From Bog-532 sp963833835 (GTDB taxonomy: Bacteria > Actinomycetota > Actinomycetes > Streptosporangiales > Streptosporangiaceae), in NCBI GenBank assembly GCA_963833835.1, contig CAWHZI010000004.1, forward strand, positions 306,419 to 370,418: DNA of 64,000 bases. The letters run 5' to 3'. The position numbers and the translations under genes are program-made. Positions within the stretch are counted from its first letter, which is position 1. The number at the start of each line of letters is the position of its first letter. Shown here in pieces: positions 45,994 to 54,427 of the stretch. The notes under the pieces are model-generated. The model worked only from the letters and a program-made list of their open reading frames with translations. It had not been told where the DNA came from and made no database searches.

Positions 45994-46362
45994 CTAACCT
46001 GGCGGCGCTGGGCGATCACCAGGCGGGCGGCGGTGCAGTTTTCGCCACGGCCGGACGCGCTGATGGAGGGCTGAAGAGTGGTCACCGCGGCGGAGCCGGT
46101 CCAGGAGTTCGTCGGCTTCGGGCTGGGTCAGCTGGCCGTCGGCCACGGCGGCGTCCAGATCAGGGCCAGCGTGGCCAGTCCGGATCTCGGCCAGGACGGC
46201 GTCGAAGGCGGCCTCGTCCGCGGCCCCGCGCAACCGCTCGGCCTCCTCAGCGGTCACCCGCCCCGCCGACACCATCCGGTCGAGGTGCTGAAGCACCCGC
46301 CGCTGCTCCGCGCCCAGCCCGTCGTCGGCTGCTTCGTCATCCATGTCGTTACCGTAACTCAT
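45994..46362 (-). CDS. Hypothetical protein
   Basis: A 122-residue hydrophilic protein I do not recognise. The centre is helical and acidic, with two similar helix-turn segments (MVSAGRVTAEEAERLRGAAD and AAVADGQLTQPEADELLDRL) resembling a duplicated SHOCT-like or EF-like helical motif. The last 30 residues are basic and Pro-rich. ATG 46362 is preceded by CAGGGGGTAT, so the ribosome-binding site is part of the inverted repeat at 46364-46378; the frame is open to 46413. Divergent from a GNAT gene. Confidence 0.6.
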   Translation of the reverse strand: MSYGNDMDDEAADDGLGAEQRRVLQHLDRMVSAGRVTAEEAERLRGAADEAAFDAVLAEIRTGHAGPDLDAAVADGQLTQPEADELLDRLRRGDHSSALHQRVRPWRKLHRRPPGDRPAPPG

Positions 46363-46363
46363 A

Positions 46364-46378
46364 TACCCCCTGGGGGTA
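46364..46378. promoter_or_regulatory. Inverted repeat resembling a CsoR-type operator
   Basis: TACCCCC-T-GGGGGTA, a perfect 7-bp palindrome in the divergent promoter gap. It has the TAC-C-run/G-run-GTA form of CsoR (copper-sensing DUF156 repressor) operators and lies 1 bp upstream of the start codon of the hypothetical gene. Confidence 0.5.
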
Positions 46379-46422
46379 ATAGAACTTCCGGTCCGGGCCC
46401 GTTGCGCTGGCATGCTGGTCCG

Positions 46423-46908
46423 GTGGAGATCCGCCCGGCCCGGCTAACGGACGAAACCGCGATCCAGCAGATCGACGCGGTCACGTGGACGGCGGACAAT
46501 TCGCCCGTGGCACCGCCGCCACCGGACCGGCCGTTCTTCGGCGAGCGGAATCAGCTGGCCGACGTGCTGGTGGCGGAAGACGACGGCCAGGTGGTCGGCT
46601 ACGCCATCGTCCGGCAGTACCTGCCCATCGCCTCCCACCGGGATGTCCTGGAGATCAACGGGCTGGCCGTCGATCCGGCCCATCAGGGCCACGGGGTTGG
46701 GCACCAGCTCGTGGAGGCGTGTGCTCAGCAGGCCCGCAGCCGGGGAGCCCGCAAGCTCACGCTGCGGGTGCTCGGGAACAACGACCGTGCCCGCCGCCTC
46801 TATGAGGCCTGCGGCTTCCAGATCGAGGGCGTGCTGCGCGATGAGTTCTTCCTCGGTGGGCGGTACGTGGACGATGTGCTGATGGCCCGATTCCTCATCG
46901 TGGGCTGA
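46423..46908 (+). CDS. GNAT family N-acetyltransferase (RimI-like)
   Basis: A 161-residue acetyltransferase: EIRPARLTDETAIQQID at the start, LAVDPAHQGHGVGHQLVEAC as the acetyl-CoA loop (near 84-103), and NDRARRLYEACGFQIEGVLR, typical of the RimI/RimJ-like group. GTG 46423, probably leaderless (CATGCT just upstream as a weak -10). Substrate unknown. Confidence 0.88.
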   Translation: MEIRPARLTDETAIQQIDAVTWTADNSPVAPPPPDRPFFGERNQLADVLVAEDDGQVVGYAIVRQYLPIASHRDVLEINGLAVDPAHQGHGVGHQLVEACAQQARSRGARKLTLRVLGNNDRARRLYEACGFQIEGVLRDEFFLGGRYVDDVLMARFLIVG

Positions 46909-47012
46909 CGGTCTGGGGCCGCCCGAGTTGCTAGGCTGCCTGGTACTCAGGAGGCCGCACGGCGGCTGCCCTGGGCTGGTGTTCCCGTCATCAACCGTTG
47001 GAAGGTCTCACT

Positions 47013-47135
47013 GTGAAGAAGCTGCTCGTCCTTGCCCTGCTGGGTCTCGGCGGATTCGCCGTCTGGCGGAAGGTGCAGGCTGACCGGGCCGAGATCGACC
47101 TGTGGACCGAGGCCACCACGGGTGAGCTGAACTAA
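47013..47135 (+). CDS. DLW-39 family protein
   Basis: A 40-residue protein: KKLLVLALLGLGGFAVWRKV membrane helix, then the DRAEIDLWTEAT tail with the DLW motif that names the family. Conserved between gyrA and tRNA-Ala in actinobacteria. GTG start with GGAAGG upstream. TAGGCT at about 46932 is a likely -10. Confidence 0.92.
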   Translation: MKKLLVLALLGLGGFAVWRKVQADRAEIDLWTEATTGELN

Positions 47136-47198
47136 CCGAGCGCACACCGGGACCAGACCAGCGCGCACCGGGCCCGGCCCGGTGGAGAAGGGCTTGCC

Positions 47199-47879
47199 GT
47201 GAGCGGTTCGGTGTCCGTGGCGCTGGTGTGCTGTGACCTCGCGGGGACGATCGTCTCCGACGGCAGCGTCCTGGAGAAGGCGTTCGCCGAGGCCATCGCG
47301 ACCCAGGGCGTCGTCCCGGGCACCGCCGCCTACGCACGGTCCATGGTCGTGGTGGACCGGTCCAGCGGCCTGCCACCCCGGGATGTCATGCACACCCTGT
47401 TCGCCGACGATGAAGCCCAGGCGCAAGCGGCTTACCTCTCGTTCGAGCGCTCGTACCGCACGGTGGCGGAGCGCTTCGGTCTCACCACCGTGCCGGGGGT
47501 CCAGGACGCCCTGGCCAGGCTGTCTTCCGCTGACCTCAAGGTCTGTGTCATCTCCGGCTTCTCCCGTCCCACGTCGCGGCTGGTGCTGGAGCGGACCGGC
47601 ATCAGCCGTCACGCCGACCTCACGCTCTGCCTGGACGACGCGCCGCGCGGTTTTCCCTGGCCCGACCTGGTGCTCACCGCGGTCATGCGCCTCGGCATCG
47701 ACGATGTCGCGTCCGTCGCCGTCGCCGGTGATAGCGAAAACGTCATCACCGCGGGCCGCCGCGCCGGCGCCCAGACCCTGATCGGGATCCCCGGCGAGCG
47801 GCCCGCCCGGCGCCTGCGCGCCGCCGGCGCCACCCACCTCATCGACTCCATCACCGAACTGCCCGCCACCCTCCTGTAA
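47199..47879 (+). CDS. HAD family hydrolase (phosphonatase-like)
   Basis: A 226-residue HAD phosphatase. Motif I reads CCDLAGTIV: the nucleophile Asp13 is present, but the general-acid Asp is replaced by Ala, as in phosphonoacetaldehyde hydrolase (DWAGT). Motif II is VISGFSRPTS, and motif III/IV is VAVAGDSENVITAGRRAG. The substrate may therefore be a phosphonate or a related compound, but the lysine of true phosphonatase is not evident. Ends 22 bp before tRNA-Ala. Confidence 0.85.
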   Translation: MSGSVSVALVCCDLAGTIVSDGSVLEKAFAEAIATQGVVPGTAAYARSMVVVDRSSGLPPRDVMHTLFADDEAQAQAAYLSFERSYRTVAERFGLTTVPGVQDALARLSSADLKVCVISGFSRPTSRLVLERTGISRHADLTLCLDDAPRGFPWPDLVLTAVMRLGIDDVASVAVAGDSENVITAGRRAGAQTLIGIPGERPARRLRAAGATHLIDSITELPATLL

Positions 47880-47901
47880 CAGGTAACCTGGGTGGGCGCT
47901 C

Positions 47902-47974
47902 GGGGCTTTAGCTCAGCTGGAAGAGCACCTGCTTTGCAAGCAGGGGGTCAGGGGTTCGAGTCCCCTAAGCTCCA
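47902..47974 (+). tRNA. tRNA-Ala (TGC anticodon), integration target
   Basis: 73 nt, full cloverleaf: acceptor GGGGCTT/AAGCTCC with one G-U, D-loop AGCTCAGCTGGAAGAGC, anticodon loop CTTTGCAAG, T-arm GGGGTTCGAGTCCCC. The part from the anticodon loop to the 3' end is the core of the att repeats, and the gene stays intact at the left edge of the array. Confidence 0.97.
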
Positions 47975-47997
47975 CTCCTACCAGGCAAAACACCCCG
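47933..47997 (+). repeat. att core copy 1
   Basis: 65 bp from TTTGCAAGCAGG in the tRNA-Ala anticodon loop through the tRNA 3' end to CAAAACACCCCG. Identical over its whole length to copy 2. Confidence 0.92.
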
Positions 47998-48021
47998 ATC
48001 CTGATCTTGGGCGGGGTGCTC

Positions 48022-48043
48022 GTGCCATTAACGTGCCATTAGC
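48022..48043 (+). repeat. Arm-type direct repeats, left of E1
   Basis: GTGCCATTAAC-GTGCCATTAGC, two 11-bp direct repeats 24 bp after att copy 1. Likely integrase arm-binding sites. Confidence 0.65.
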
Positions 48044-48249
48044 CCGCAGATCGCGCTGGCCTGGCTGCTGGCCCAGAAGCTGTGGATCGTTCCCATCCCC
48101 GGCGGCTGGAGCGCCTGGACGAGAACCTCGACGCCGTCCAGTTCGACCTGCCCACCAGCGATCTCGACGCCATCGACATCGCAGCCACCCAGATCCGGGT
48201 GGTCGGCGACCGCTACCCCGAGGCCATGCAGCGCATGATCGAACGTTGA
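48044..48249 (+). pseudogene. Aldo/keto reductase 3' fragment
   Basis: C-terminal about 65 codons of an aldo/keto reductase. IALAWLLAQKLWIVPIPGG is followed after a small deletion or frameshift by LDENLDAVQFDLPTSDLDAI and ends GDRYPEAMQRMIER. The fragment begins exactly at the arm repeats, so the rest of the gene was lost when this left end formed. Confidence 0.8.
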
Positions 48250-48280
48250 CCGCCGACTTGAGGCACCACATGACTCGCCG

Positions 48281-49442
48281 TCATCGCGGCAGCTCGGAGA
48301 AGGTATCTGCGACCCAGTCGGCGATGAACGAGCTGACGTAGGGCAGGTGGTCAAGGCCGATGTGCTCGGTCGCGCCCTCTTCGGGAGTGAATACTCGCAG
48401 CTCACGCTTTGGGGAATTGACGGCCTGGTCGTACGAGCGGTGCGCGTATTCCAGCGGGATCTGCCGGTCGTTGGCGCCGTGGGCAATGAGAAAGGGCACG
48501 GTGATGTTCTCGACGACGCCGTCGAGGTTGACGTCCGCGGCAAACTTGATGAACTCTTGCAGGTCGGTCTGACCCCACACCCAGAGGACGTGCTCCCAGT
48601 AGTGGGGTACTGGCCGTTCTCCCTCGCGTTCGAGCCGGCGGCGCTGCACCGCGCCCCAGTCATGATTGGCGCCCCAGGCAGCGCAGAGGGCGAACCGCTT
48701 CTCGAAGGCCGCGGCGCGCGGGGCGTAGTAGCCGCCCAGCGACCAGCCCACGATGCCGATGCGAGCCGGGTCGACATCACTGCGCGTGAGCAGCAAGTCC
48801 ACCACCGCGCCCGCCCACGTCTCCGCGTCGATCCGGGCCGTGAGCTCCTGCAGTCGCAGTGCCTCGCCGGTGCCGGGCTGGTCGAGCATCAGGCAGGAGA
48901 TCCCCCGGGCGGCCAGTTCGGCCCAGAAGCCCGAGGAGTACATGTGTTCTTTCGTTGAGTCCAGGCCGTTGACCAGGACGATCACCGGCGCTGGGCCGTC
49001 GTCGCTGAGCGGCGCCGGGCTGAAATAACGCCGGCAGCGTCGCGCCCTCGAATGGGATGGACACCCGGGAGATCTGCGGGTCCTTCAGATCGAAGGCTTT
49101 TTGCTGCAGTTGCAGCACGCGGCGATAGGCCGGGATCCGGTTGGGATCGGAGTTCGACAGCATCCGCTCGGCCTGGCACAGGTAGTTGGTGGCGCGGGCG
49201 TAGATCTGGCCGGCGGTCCGGGTGTGGCCAGCTTCCTCGGCTTCCTCGGCCTGGCCGACAAGCTGATCGGTGAGCGCGGCCCAAGCGCGCAGGAAGTCCG
49301 GTGTCCCGGCGTCCTCGCCGCGCGCGGCGGCCTCCCTGATCGGCCGGCAGGCGCGATCGACCTCATCGATCAATCCGCCGGAGTTGAGAGCAGCGACGAC
49401 GCCCAGGTTCCAGACGTAGTTGCCGGGGAAATACTCAAACAC
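48281..49442 (-). pseudogene. Frameshifted alpha/beta hydrolase (C-C hydrolase-like)
   Basis: A hydrolase of about 387 residues with an N-terminal helical domain, resembling the 2,6-dihydroxypseudooxynicotine hydrolase/FrsA-like group, which includes enzymes cleaving C-C bonds of ring-fission products. The first frame runs from MFEYFPGNYVWNLG to FEGATLPALFQPGA. A 1-nt indel near 49020-49035 moves the rest (IVLVNGLDSTKEH, nucleophile elbow GWSLGG, C-terminal EHIGLDHLPYVSSF) into another frame. Last gene of the E1 catabolic operon. Confidence 0.82.
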
Positions 49443-49467
49443 GATCGTTCCTTTCGCTATCGGCGGG

Positions 49468-50226
49468 TCACGTCGCCGCCCGGACGGCGTCGCTGATCGA
49501 CTTCACGCCGCCGTGAGCGGTCATCCCGCCGTCGACCGGGATCTCGGCGCCGGTAATGTACGAGGCGTCGTCGCTGAGCAGGAACAGCACCAACGGGCCG
49601 ACCTCGTCGACCGTGCCTGGACGGCCGAGCGGGGTCTCGGCGACGCTGGCGTCCAGGAAGGCGCGGGACGCCGATGCGGTCATCGGCGTCTCGATGTAGC
49701 CGGGGTGGATGGTGTTGACCCGGATGCCGTGCGGCCCGAGTTCCAGGCTGGCGGCCTTCGCCAGGCCCCGCAGCGCCCACTTGCTGGTGGTGTAGGCGAC
49801 TGGATAGTGAGCGGTGAGGGCGGCGGTCGAGCCGACGACGACGATCGAGCCGCCGGCGGCCATAAGCGGGGTGAGCGCTTGGATGCCGAGCAGCGTGCCG
49901 GTGACGTTGACTTCCGAGACGCGGGCCAGATCGGCCGGGTCGAGGTCGGCTAGCCGGGCCCGCCAGGTGATGCCCGCGTTGGCGACCAGGCCGTGTACCT
50001 GTCCGTGCCGGGTGTGCAGGTCGGCGGCCAGCGCGGCCCAGCCTGCGGCGTCGGTGACGTCCAGCCGCCGGTACTCGGCTCCCGCGAGATCCTCGGCAGG
50101 TGCGGCGCCGAGGTCGAGGGCGACCACGGTCGCGCCCTCGGCGGTGAGCAGCCGGGCCTCGGCGGCGCCTTGTCCCTGGCCGCCGCCGGTGACGACGACG
50201 ACCTTGCCTTCGACCCGGTTGCTCAT
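49468..50226 (-). CDS. SDR family oxidoreductase
   Basis: A 252-residue short-chain dehydrogenase, intact. The nucleotide motif TGGGQGQGAAEARLL (near 15), NAGITWR, and the catalytic Ser...YTTSK (VGSTAAL, then AYTTSKWAL) are all present, with the C-terminal YITGAEIPVDGGMT. It could oxidise a dihydrodiol or a hydroxy acid in the surrounding degradation pathway. ATG 50226 overlaps the stop of the FAA hydrolase gene (ATGA). Confidence 0.88.
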   Translation of the reverse strand: MSNRVEGKVVVVTGGGQGQGAAEARLLTAEGATVVALDLGAAPAEDLAGAEYRRLDVTDAAGWAALAADLHTRHGQVHGLVANAGITWRARLADLDPADLARVSEVNVTGTLLGIQALTPLMAAGGSIVVVGSTAALTAHYPVAYTTSKWALRGLAKAASLELGPHGIRVNTIHPGYIETPMTASASRAFLDASVAETPLGRPGTVDEVGPLVLFLLSDDASYITGAEIPVDGGMTAHGGVKSISDAVRAAT

Positions 50227-51192
50227 GAGGTCCGCTTCCGGATGCGCGGGCGGGGCCGGGCGGCCTGGACCGGTGGCAGGTCGAGGCCGGGGATGACCCG
50301 GTTGCGGATGGTGCCGATACCTTCGACGGTCATCTCGACGACGTCGCCCGGCTGCAGCGGCGGCGGCGACAGCTCGCCGCATCTACCCCACAGCTCGGCC
50401 AGGCAGCCGCCGTTGCCGCAGGTGCCCGAGCCCAGCACGTCCCCGGCGCGGACCTCGGTGCCGCGGGAGGCGTAGGCGATGAGCTCCCCGAACGGCCAGC
50501 CCATATTCGACAGCAGGTCCTGGCCGACCTCGATGCCGTTGACCGCCACCCGCATATCCAGTGCCAGGAACCCGTCCGCGTCCCGGTAGGACTCCAGCTC
50601 ATCGGCGGTCACCAGCCACGGCCCGAGCGTGGTCGCGGAGTCCTTGCCCTTCGCCGGGCCGAGGCTGACCTTCATCTCCCGGCGCTGCAGGTCGCGGGCC
50701 GACCAGTCGTTCAGCACGGCATAGCCGAAGATGTGCTCCCGCGCCTGCTCCGGCGTCAGCGACGCCCCGTCCCGGCCGACCACGACGGCCACTTCGAGCT
50801 CGAAGTCCAGGAGCTGCGAGCCGGGCGGGACCGGGACGTCGTCGTGCGCGCCGATCAGCGCGTACGGGTTGGTGAAGTAGAACGTCGGTGCCTGATACCA
50901 CTCCGGCACCACACCCGTGCCGTCTCCGACGCTGGCCGCGACGCCCTCGACGTGCTCCTCGAACGCGACGAAGTCCCGTACGGTCGGCGCGGTCAGCGGC
51001 GGCAGCAGACGGACCCCGGCGAGAGGCACCGGCGGCGCCGCCAGCGCGGCTGTCCCGGCCTCCAGCGCGGCAGGCAGACCCGGCGCGGACCAGGTCGAGG
51101 ACGGTGACGTCTGGCGGCAGGGCATGCAGCCCGCGTTCCCCGACGATCCCGGCATTGACGATCCCGCCGTTGTCCCAGGTGGCGAACTTCAT
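50223..51192 (-). pseudogene. Frameshifted fumarylacetoacetate hydrolase family gene
   Basis: A gene of about 322 codons of the FAA hydrolase/2-keto-4-pentenoate hydratase family. It starts MKFATWDNGGIVNAGIVGE and reaches VLDLVRAG. An extra base in a GGG run near 51070-51085 shifts the frame, and the catalytic part continues elsewhere (FYFTNPYALIG, DFELEVAVVVGRDG, FGYAVLNDWSARDLQ, LLSNMGWPFGELIAYASRG). In a ring-cleavage pathway this family hydrates dienoates or splits acylpyruvates. Confidence 0.83.
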
Positions 51193-52131
51193 TAGACCGG
51201 GGGGGCCACGAACAGGCCCTTGTCCGGGTCGTTGAACGACCTGGCCGCGACGAACTCGCTCATCTGGTTGGCGGTCCCCCATTGATCGGCGACCTCAGGC
51301 TGGGTGAAGTCGTACATGTGGGGGTGCCAGGTGTCTTCCTCGATCTGCTCCAGTTCGGTGGTGTACTCGACGGTGTTGCCGTGCGGGTCGAGGAAGTAGC
51401 TGAAGGTGTTGTTGCCCGGCCATGTGGCGGCCCGGCCCCCAGATTTTCTCCACCCCCGCCCGAAGCAGCCGGCCGGTGCCGCGCATGTACTCGTCGATTC
51501 CCCGCAGCTCGAAGCTCGCATGGTGCAACGACGGGTGCGGGCCGCGGGCGATGGCCAGGCTGTGATGCCAGGAGTTGATCCGCATGAACCACATCATTTC
51601 GCCCATGTGCGGGTGCATCAGGGTGTCCGACAGCGCGAAGGCCAGGTGCTTTTCGTAGAACGCGCGGGTGGCCTCGGGGTCGGCGGAGTTGATCACGACG
51701 TGGGACAGTCGGACGGGGATGGACTCGCCCTCCTCGATCTTGCGGTGGGCCCGGACGGCGACCTCGGTGCTGATCTCCACGGTGCGGCCCTCGTTGTCGA
51801 AGAACCGGAAGCCGTAGCCGCCGCCGGGAGTCTGCAGGGTGCCGGGTTCACTGACCAGCTGCACCCCGTCGCTGGCCAGCCGGCGGGCGAGGGTATCGAC
51901 GTCCGCAGCCGTGGCGGCGCCGAAGGCGATCAGGTCGATCCGCTTGTCGGCCGCCTTGCGCAGCCGGACGACGTACTGCTCGGGGGAACCTTCGGCGGCT
52001 AGGAAGGTGAGGCCGGAATCGCTGTGCTCGGCCCGCAGTCCCCAGGTGTTGGTGAAGAAGTCAAGTTGCCTGGCGTGGTCGGGCACGGCCAGGTCGATGT
52101 GCCGGAGGTGGGTAATGAGGCGGTCGGTCAT
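51192..52131 (-). pseudogene. Frameshifted VOC-family extradiol dioxygenase
   Basis: A two-module vicinal-oxygen-chelate protein of about 313 residues, like catechol 2,3-dioxygenase or 2,3-dihydroxybiphenyl dioxygenase. The first module has HLRHIDLAVPD, and the second has LSHVVINSADPEATRAFYEK and SLHHASFEL. A single indel near 51430-51445 moves the end (NNTFSYFLDPHGNTVEYTTE, with the expected metal-ligand Glu) to another frame. Its TAA overlaps the next gene's ATG. Confidence 0.83.
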
Positions 52132-52177
52132 CGTGCTCTCCTGTGGCGGCGTTCGGGTGCGGCGGTCTGGCGGCTAG

Positions 52178-53310
52178 TTACGCGGGCTTGCCGACTAGCT
52201 CGGCGAGGGAGTGCATGAGGGCGGGAACATCGCCCTGCTCGTGGGCGATCAGCCAGTCAGCGAGCTGGTTGGATGCCTCGACGACGGTCGCGGGCCCGGT
52301 CGGCGCGGCGGGTGTGGAAGCTGTCCCACAGCTGCTGATCCAGGTTGTCGGCGTCCAGCAGCAGTTCGGCGAGGACGGCGGCGTCCTCGAGTGCCTGTGC
52401 GGCGCCCTGCGCCAGGGTCGGCGGGCAGCAGTGCGCGGCGTCGCCGATCACGACTGCGCGGCCGCGGTTCCACGGCGCGTCCAGCACATGAGTTTCGAAC
52501 CAGGTGTAGTTGACCCGGCCCGGGTCCTCGAGCGTGGCCCGGATGTCATCCCACGGGCCGTGATAGGCGCTGGCCAGCTTGCGCATCGTGGCCAGCTGCT
52601 CATCGGGGGTCAGAGCGGAGCGGTCCTGTGCCGACTCGACGATGTAGGCGTAGAGCGAGTTCTCACCCGTCGGGCAGAACCCGGCGATGTAAGACGGGCC
52701 GCCGTAGTAAAGATCGGTGCGGACGACGCTGGCCGGGCGGGGGCCGAACGCGCGCCAGATTCCCATGCCGAGCGAGCGGGTTTCCAGCTGGATGCCCATC
52801 GCGCGGCGGGTCCAGGAGCGGATGCCGTCGGCGCCGACGAGCAGGTCGTATCGTCCGGCCGACCCGTCGGAGAAGGTGATGTCGACGCCGGCGGAATCTT
52901 GGGCTCATCGCGGTGAACGTGGTGCCAAAGCGGAGCTTGGTGCCGACGGCGGCAGCGCGGCCGAGCAGAATGCGCGCGAGGTCGGGCCGCGGCATGCCCA
53001 CCGCGGCGGGGAAATCGGGTCCGCCGGTCCGGGCGTCCGGTATCTCGGCGAGCAGGGTCCCGTCAGGGTCGGGGGCGCGTAGGCCGATGCTTTCGAAGGG
53101 ATACCCGGCGGCGCGCACCTCGTCCCAGACGCCGAGCTGAGCCAGGACCCGCAGCGCGTTGCCTTGCAGCGTGATGCCGGATCCGGTCGAGCTCGGCTCC
53201 GGTTTGATCTCGATGAGGTCGACCGCGACGCCGGCGTCGGCGAGCAAGATGGCGGTGGCCGCGCCGGCGGCTCCGCCGCCGGCGACAAGGACGTTGTTTA
53301 CTGCAGGCAT
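52178..53310 (-). pseudogene. FAD-dependent monooxygenase with two frameshifts
   Basis: An aromatic-ring hydroxylase of the PHBH type, about 377 codons. FAD motif VLVAGGGAAGAATAILLADA at the start, GMPRPDLARILL in the first frame. A shift near 52895-52910 leads to DSAGVDITFSDGSAG, MGIWRAFG and AVVIGDAAHCCPPTLAQG. A second shift near 52290-52305 leads to the C-terminal QLADWLIAHEQGDVPALMHS. It would put a hydroxyl on an aromatic substrate for the dioxygenase encoded downstream. Confidence 0.85.
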
Positions 53311-53325
53311 TGGGATTCCTCCGGG

Positions 53326-54345
53326 CTACTTGACGGCGATGGGGTTGACGGGAGCACCGACCGCGCCGGTGACGGGCAACGGAGCGGCGACGAGCAGGAA
53401 GTCGTACACGCCGTCGGCGGCGCAGTCCGCGGCGAGCGCGTCCAGGTCCCACATCTCCCCGATGAACAAGCCGATGTGCGGGATCGCCACCTGGTGCAGG
53501 GGCTGGAAGGCGATGTCGAACTCGTTGGGCCGGACCTCGAAGCCCCAGGTGTCGGTGGCGATCCCGGCGATCTGGCTGTCGTGCAGCCAGCCGGCGGTCG
53601 TGAACGACAGCCCGGGAGCCGCGCCGCCGGCGTAGTCGCCCCACCCGTCCCGGCGGGCGCGGGTGAGCTGGCCGGTGCGGACCAGCACCAGGTCGCCGCG
53701 GCCGACGCGCGCGCTGTCCCCCTGGGCGGCGATGGTGGCCTCGAGGTGCCCGGCAGTGATGGCGAACCCGTCTGGCAGCTCGCCGCCGGTGCCGATCACG
53801 CGTCCGGCATCGAGCAGCACACCGCGCCCGGCGACGCGGCCGGCTGCGGTCTCGATACCGGTGACCTGGTCACCCTCGCTGGTGACGACGTGGGAGGCGC
53901 GGCGGCCGTTGTACGCCTGGCCGTGATCGAAGATGTGCCCGAGCCCGTCCCACTGCGTCGATGCCTGCAGTGGCATGAAGACCACGTCGTCGGCACCGCC
54001 GAGCCCGTGCGGGAACTCGGCCGGGCCGAACTCGGCGTCCAGCCCGGATGACAGCATCGTGTGCACCGGGTTGGTCCGCCGGCGCCAGCCTCTCTGCGGC
54101 CCGTGCTCATCGAAAGACTGCGCCAGCGAGAAGCTCGCGCCGCGGCGGACCAGGGCCGCGCCCTCGACGCGCTTGCCCGCGTCGAGGAAGTTCAGGGTGC
54201 CCAGCACGTCGTCCGGGCCCCAGCGGTGCAGGTTCGAGCACCGGCGGGCCGCGTCGGCGATAGCTGCCTCGGGATCAGTGCGGTCAAGGTCGCCTTCGGC
54301 GGTCGCCAGGGCTGCTCCTGGCTGAACATCTTCGTCCATGCCCAT
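53326..54345 (-). CDS. Cyclase family protein (kynurenine formamidase-like)
   Basis: A 339-residue protein of the metal-dependent cyclase/formamidase family, intact. The metal-binding block that reads HxTHxDxPxH in relatives here reads ASTQWDGLGHIFD, so one ligand differs. Further blocks: DLVLVRTGQL, WLHDSQIAGIATDTWGFEV. First gene of the catabolic operon, 15 bp before the monooxygenase, divergent from lysR. Exact reaction unknown. ATG 54345; ATG 54339 is possible. Confidence 0.8.
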   Translation of the reverse strand: MGMDEDVQPGAALATAEGDLDRTDPEAAIADAARRCSNLHRWGPDDVLGTLNFLDAGKRVEGAALVRRGASFSLAQSFDEHGPQRGWRRRTNPVHTMLSSGLDAEFGPAEFPHGLGGADDVVFMPLQASTQWDGLGHIFDHGQAYNGRRASHVVTSEGDQVTGIETAAGRVAGRGVLLDAGRVIGTGGELPDGFAITAGHLEATIAAQGDSARVGRGDLVLVRTGQLTRARRDGWGDYAGGAAPGLSFTTAGWLHDSQIAGIATDTWGFEVRPNEFDIAFQPLHQVAIPHIGLFIGEMWDLDALAADCAADGVYDFLLVAAPLPVTGAVGAPVNPIAVK

Positions 54346-54385
54346 CACTGTCGGCTGTCCAGCGATATAAGGGAAGACGTAGTTT

Positions 54386-54402
54386 CTGATGCGGGGTATC
54401 AG
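54386..54402. promoter_or_regulatory. Predicted LysR-type operator
   Basis: CTGAT-N7-ATCAG in the gap between the cyclase gene and lysR. Spacing and symmetry suit a LysR binding site for the divergent pair. Confidence 0.5.
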
Positions 54403-54427
54403 CCTCGTTTATGTCAGACTGAACCGG

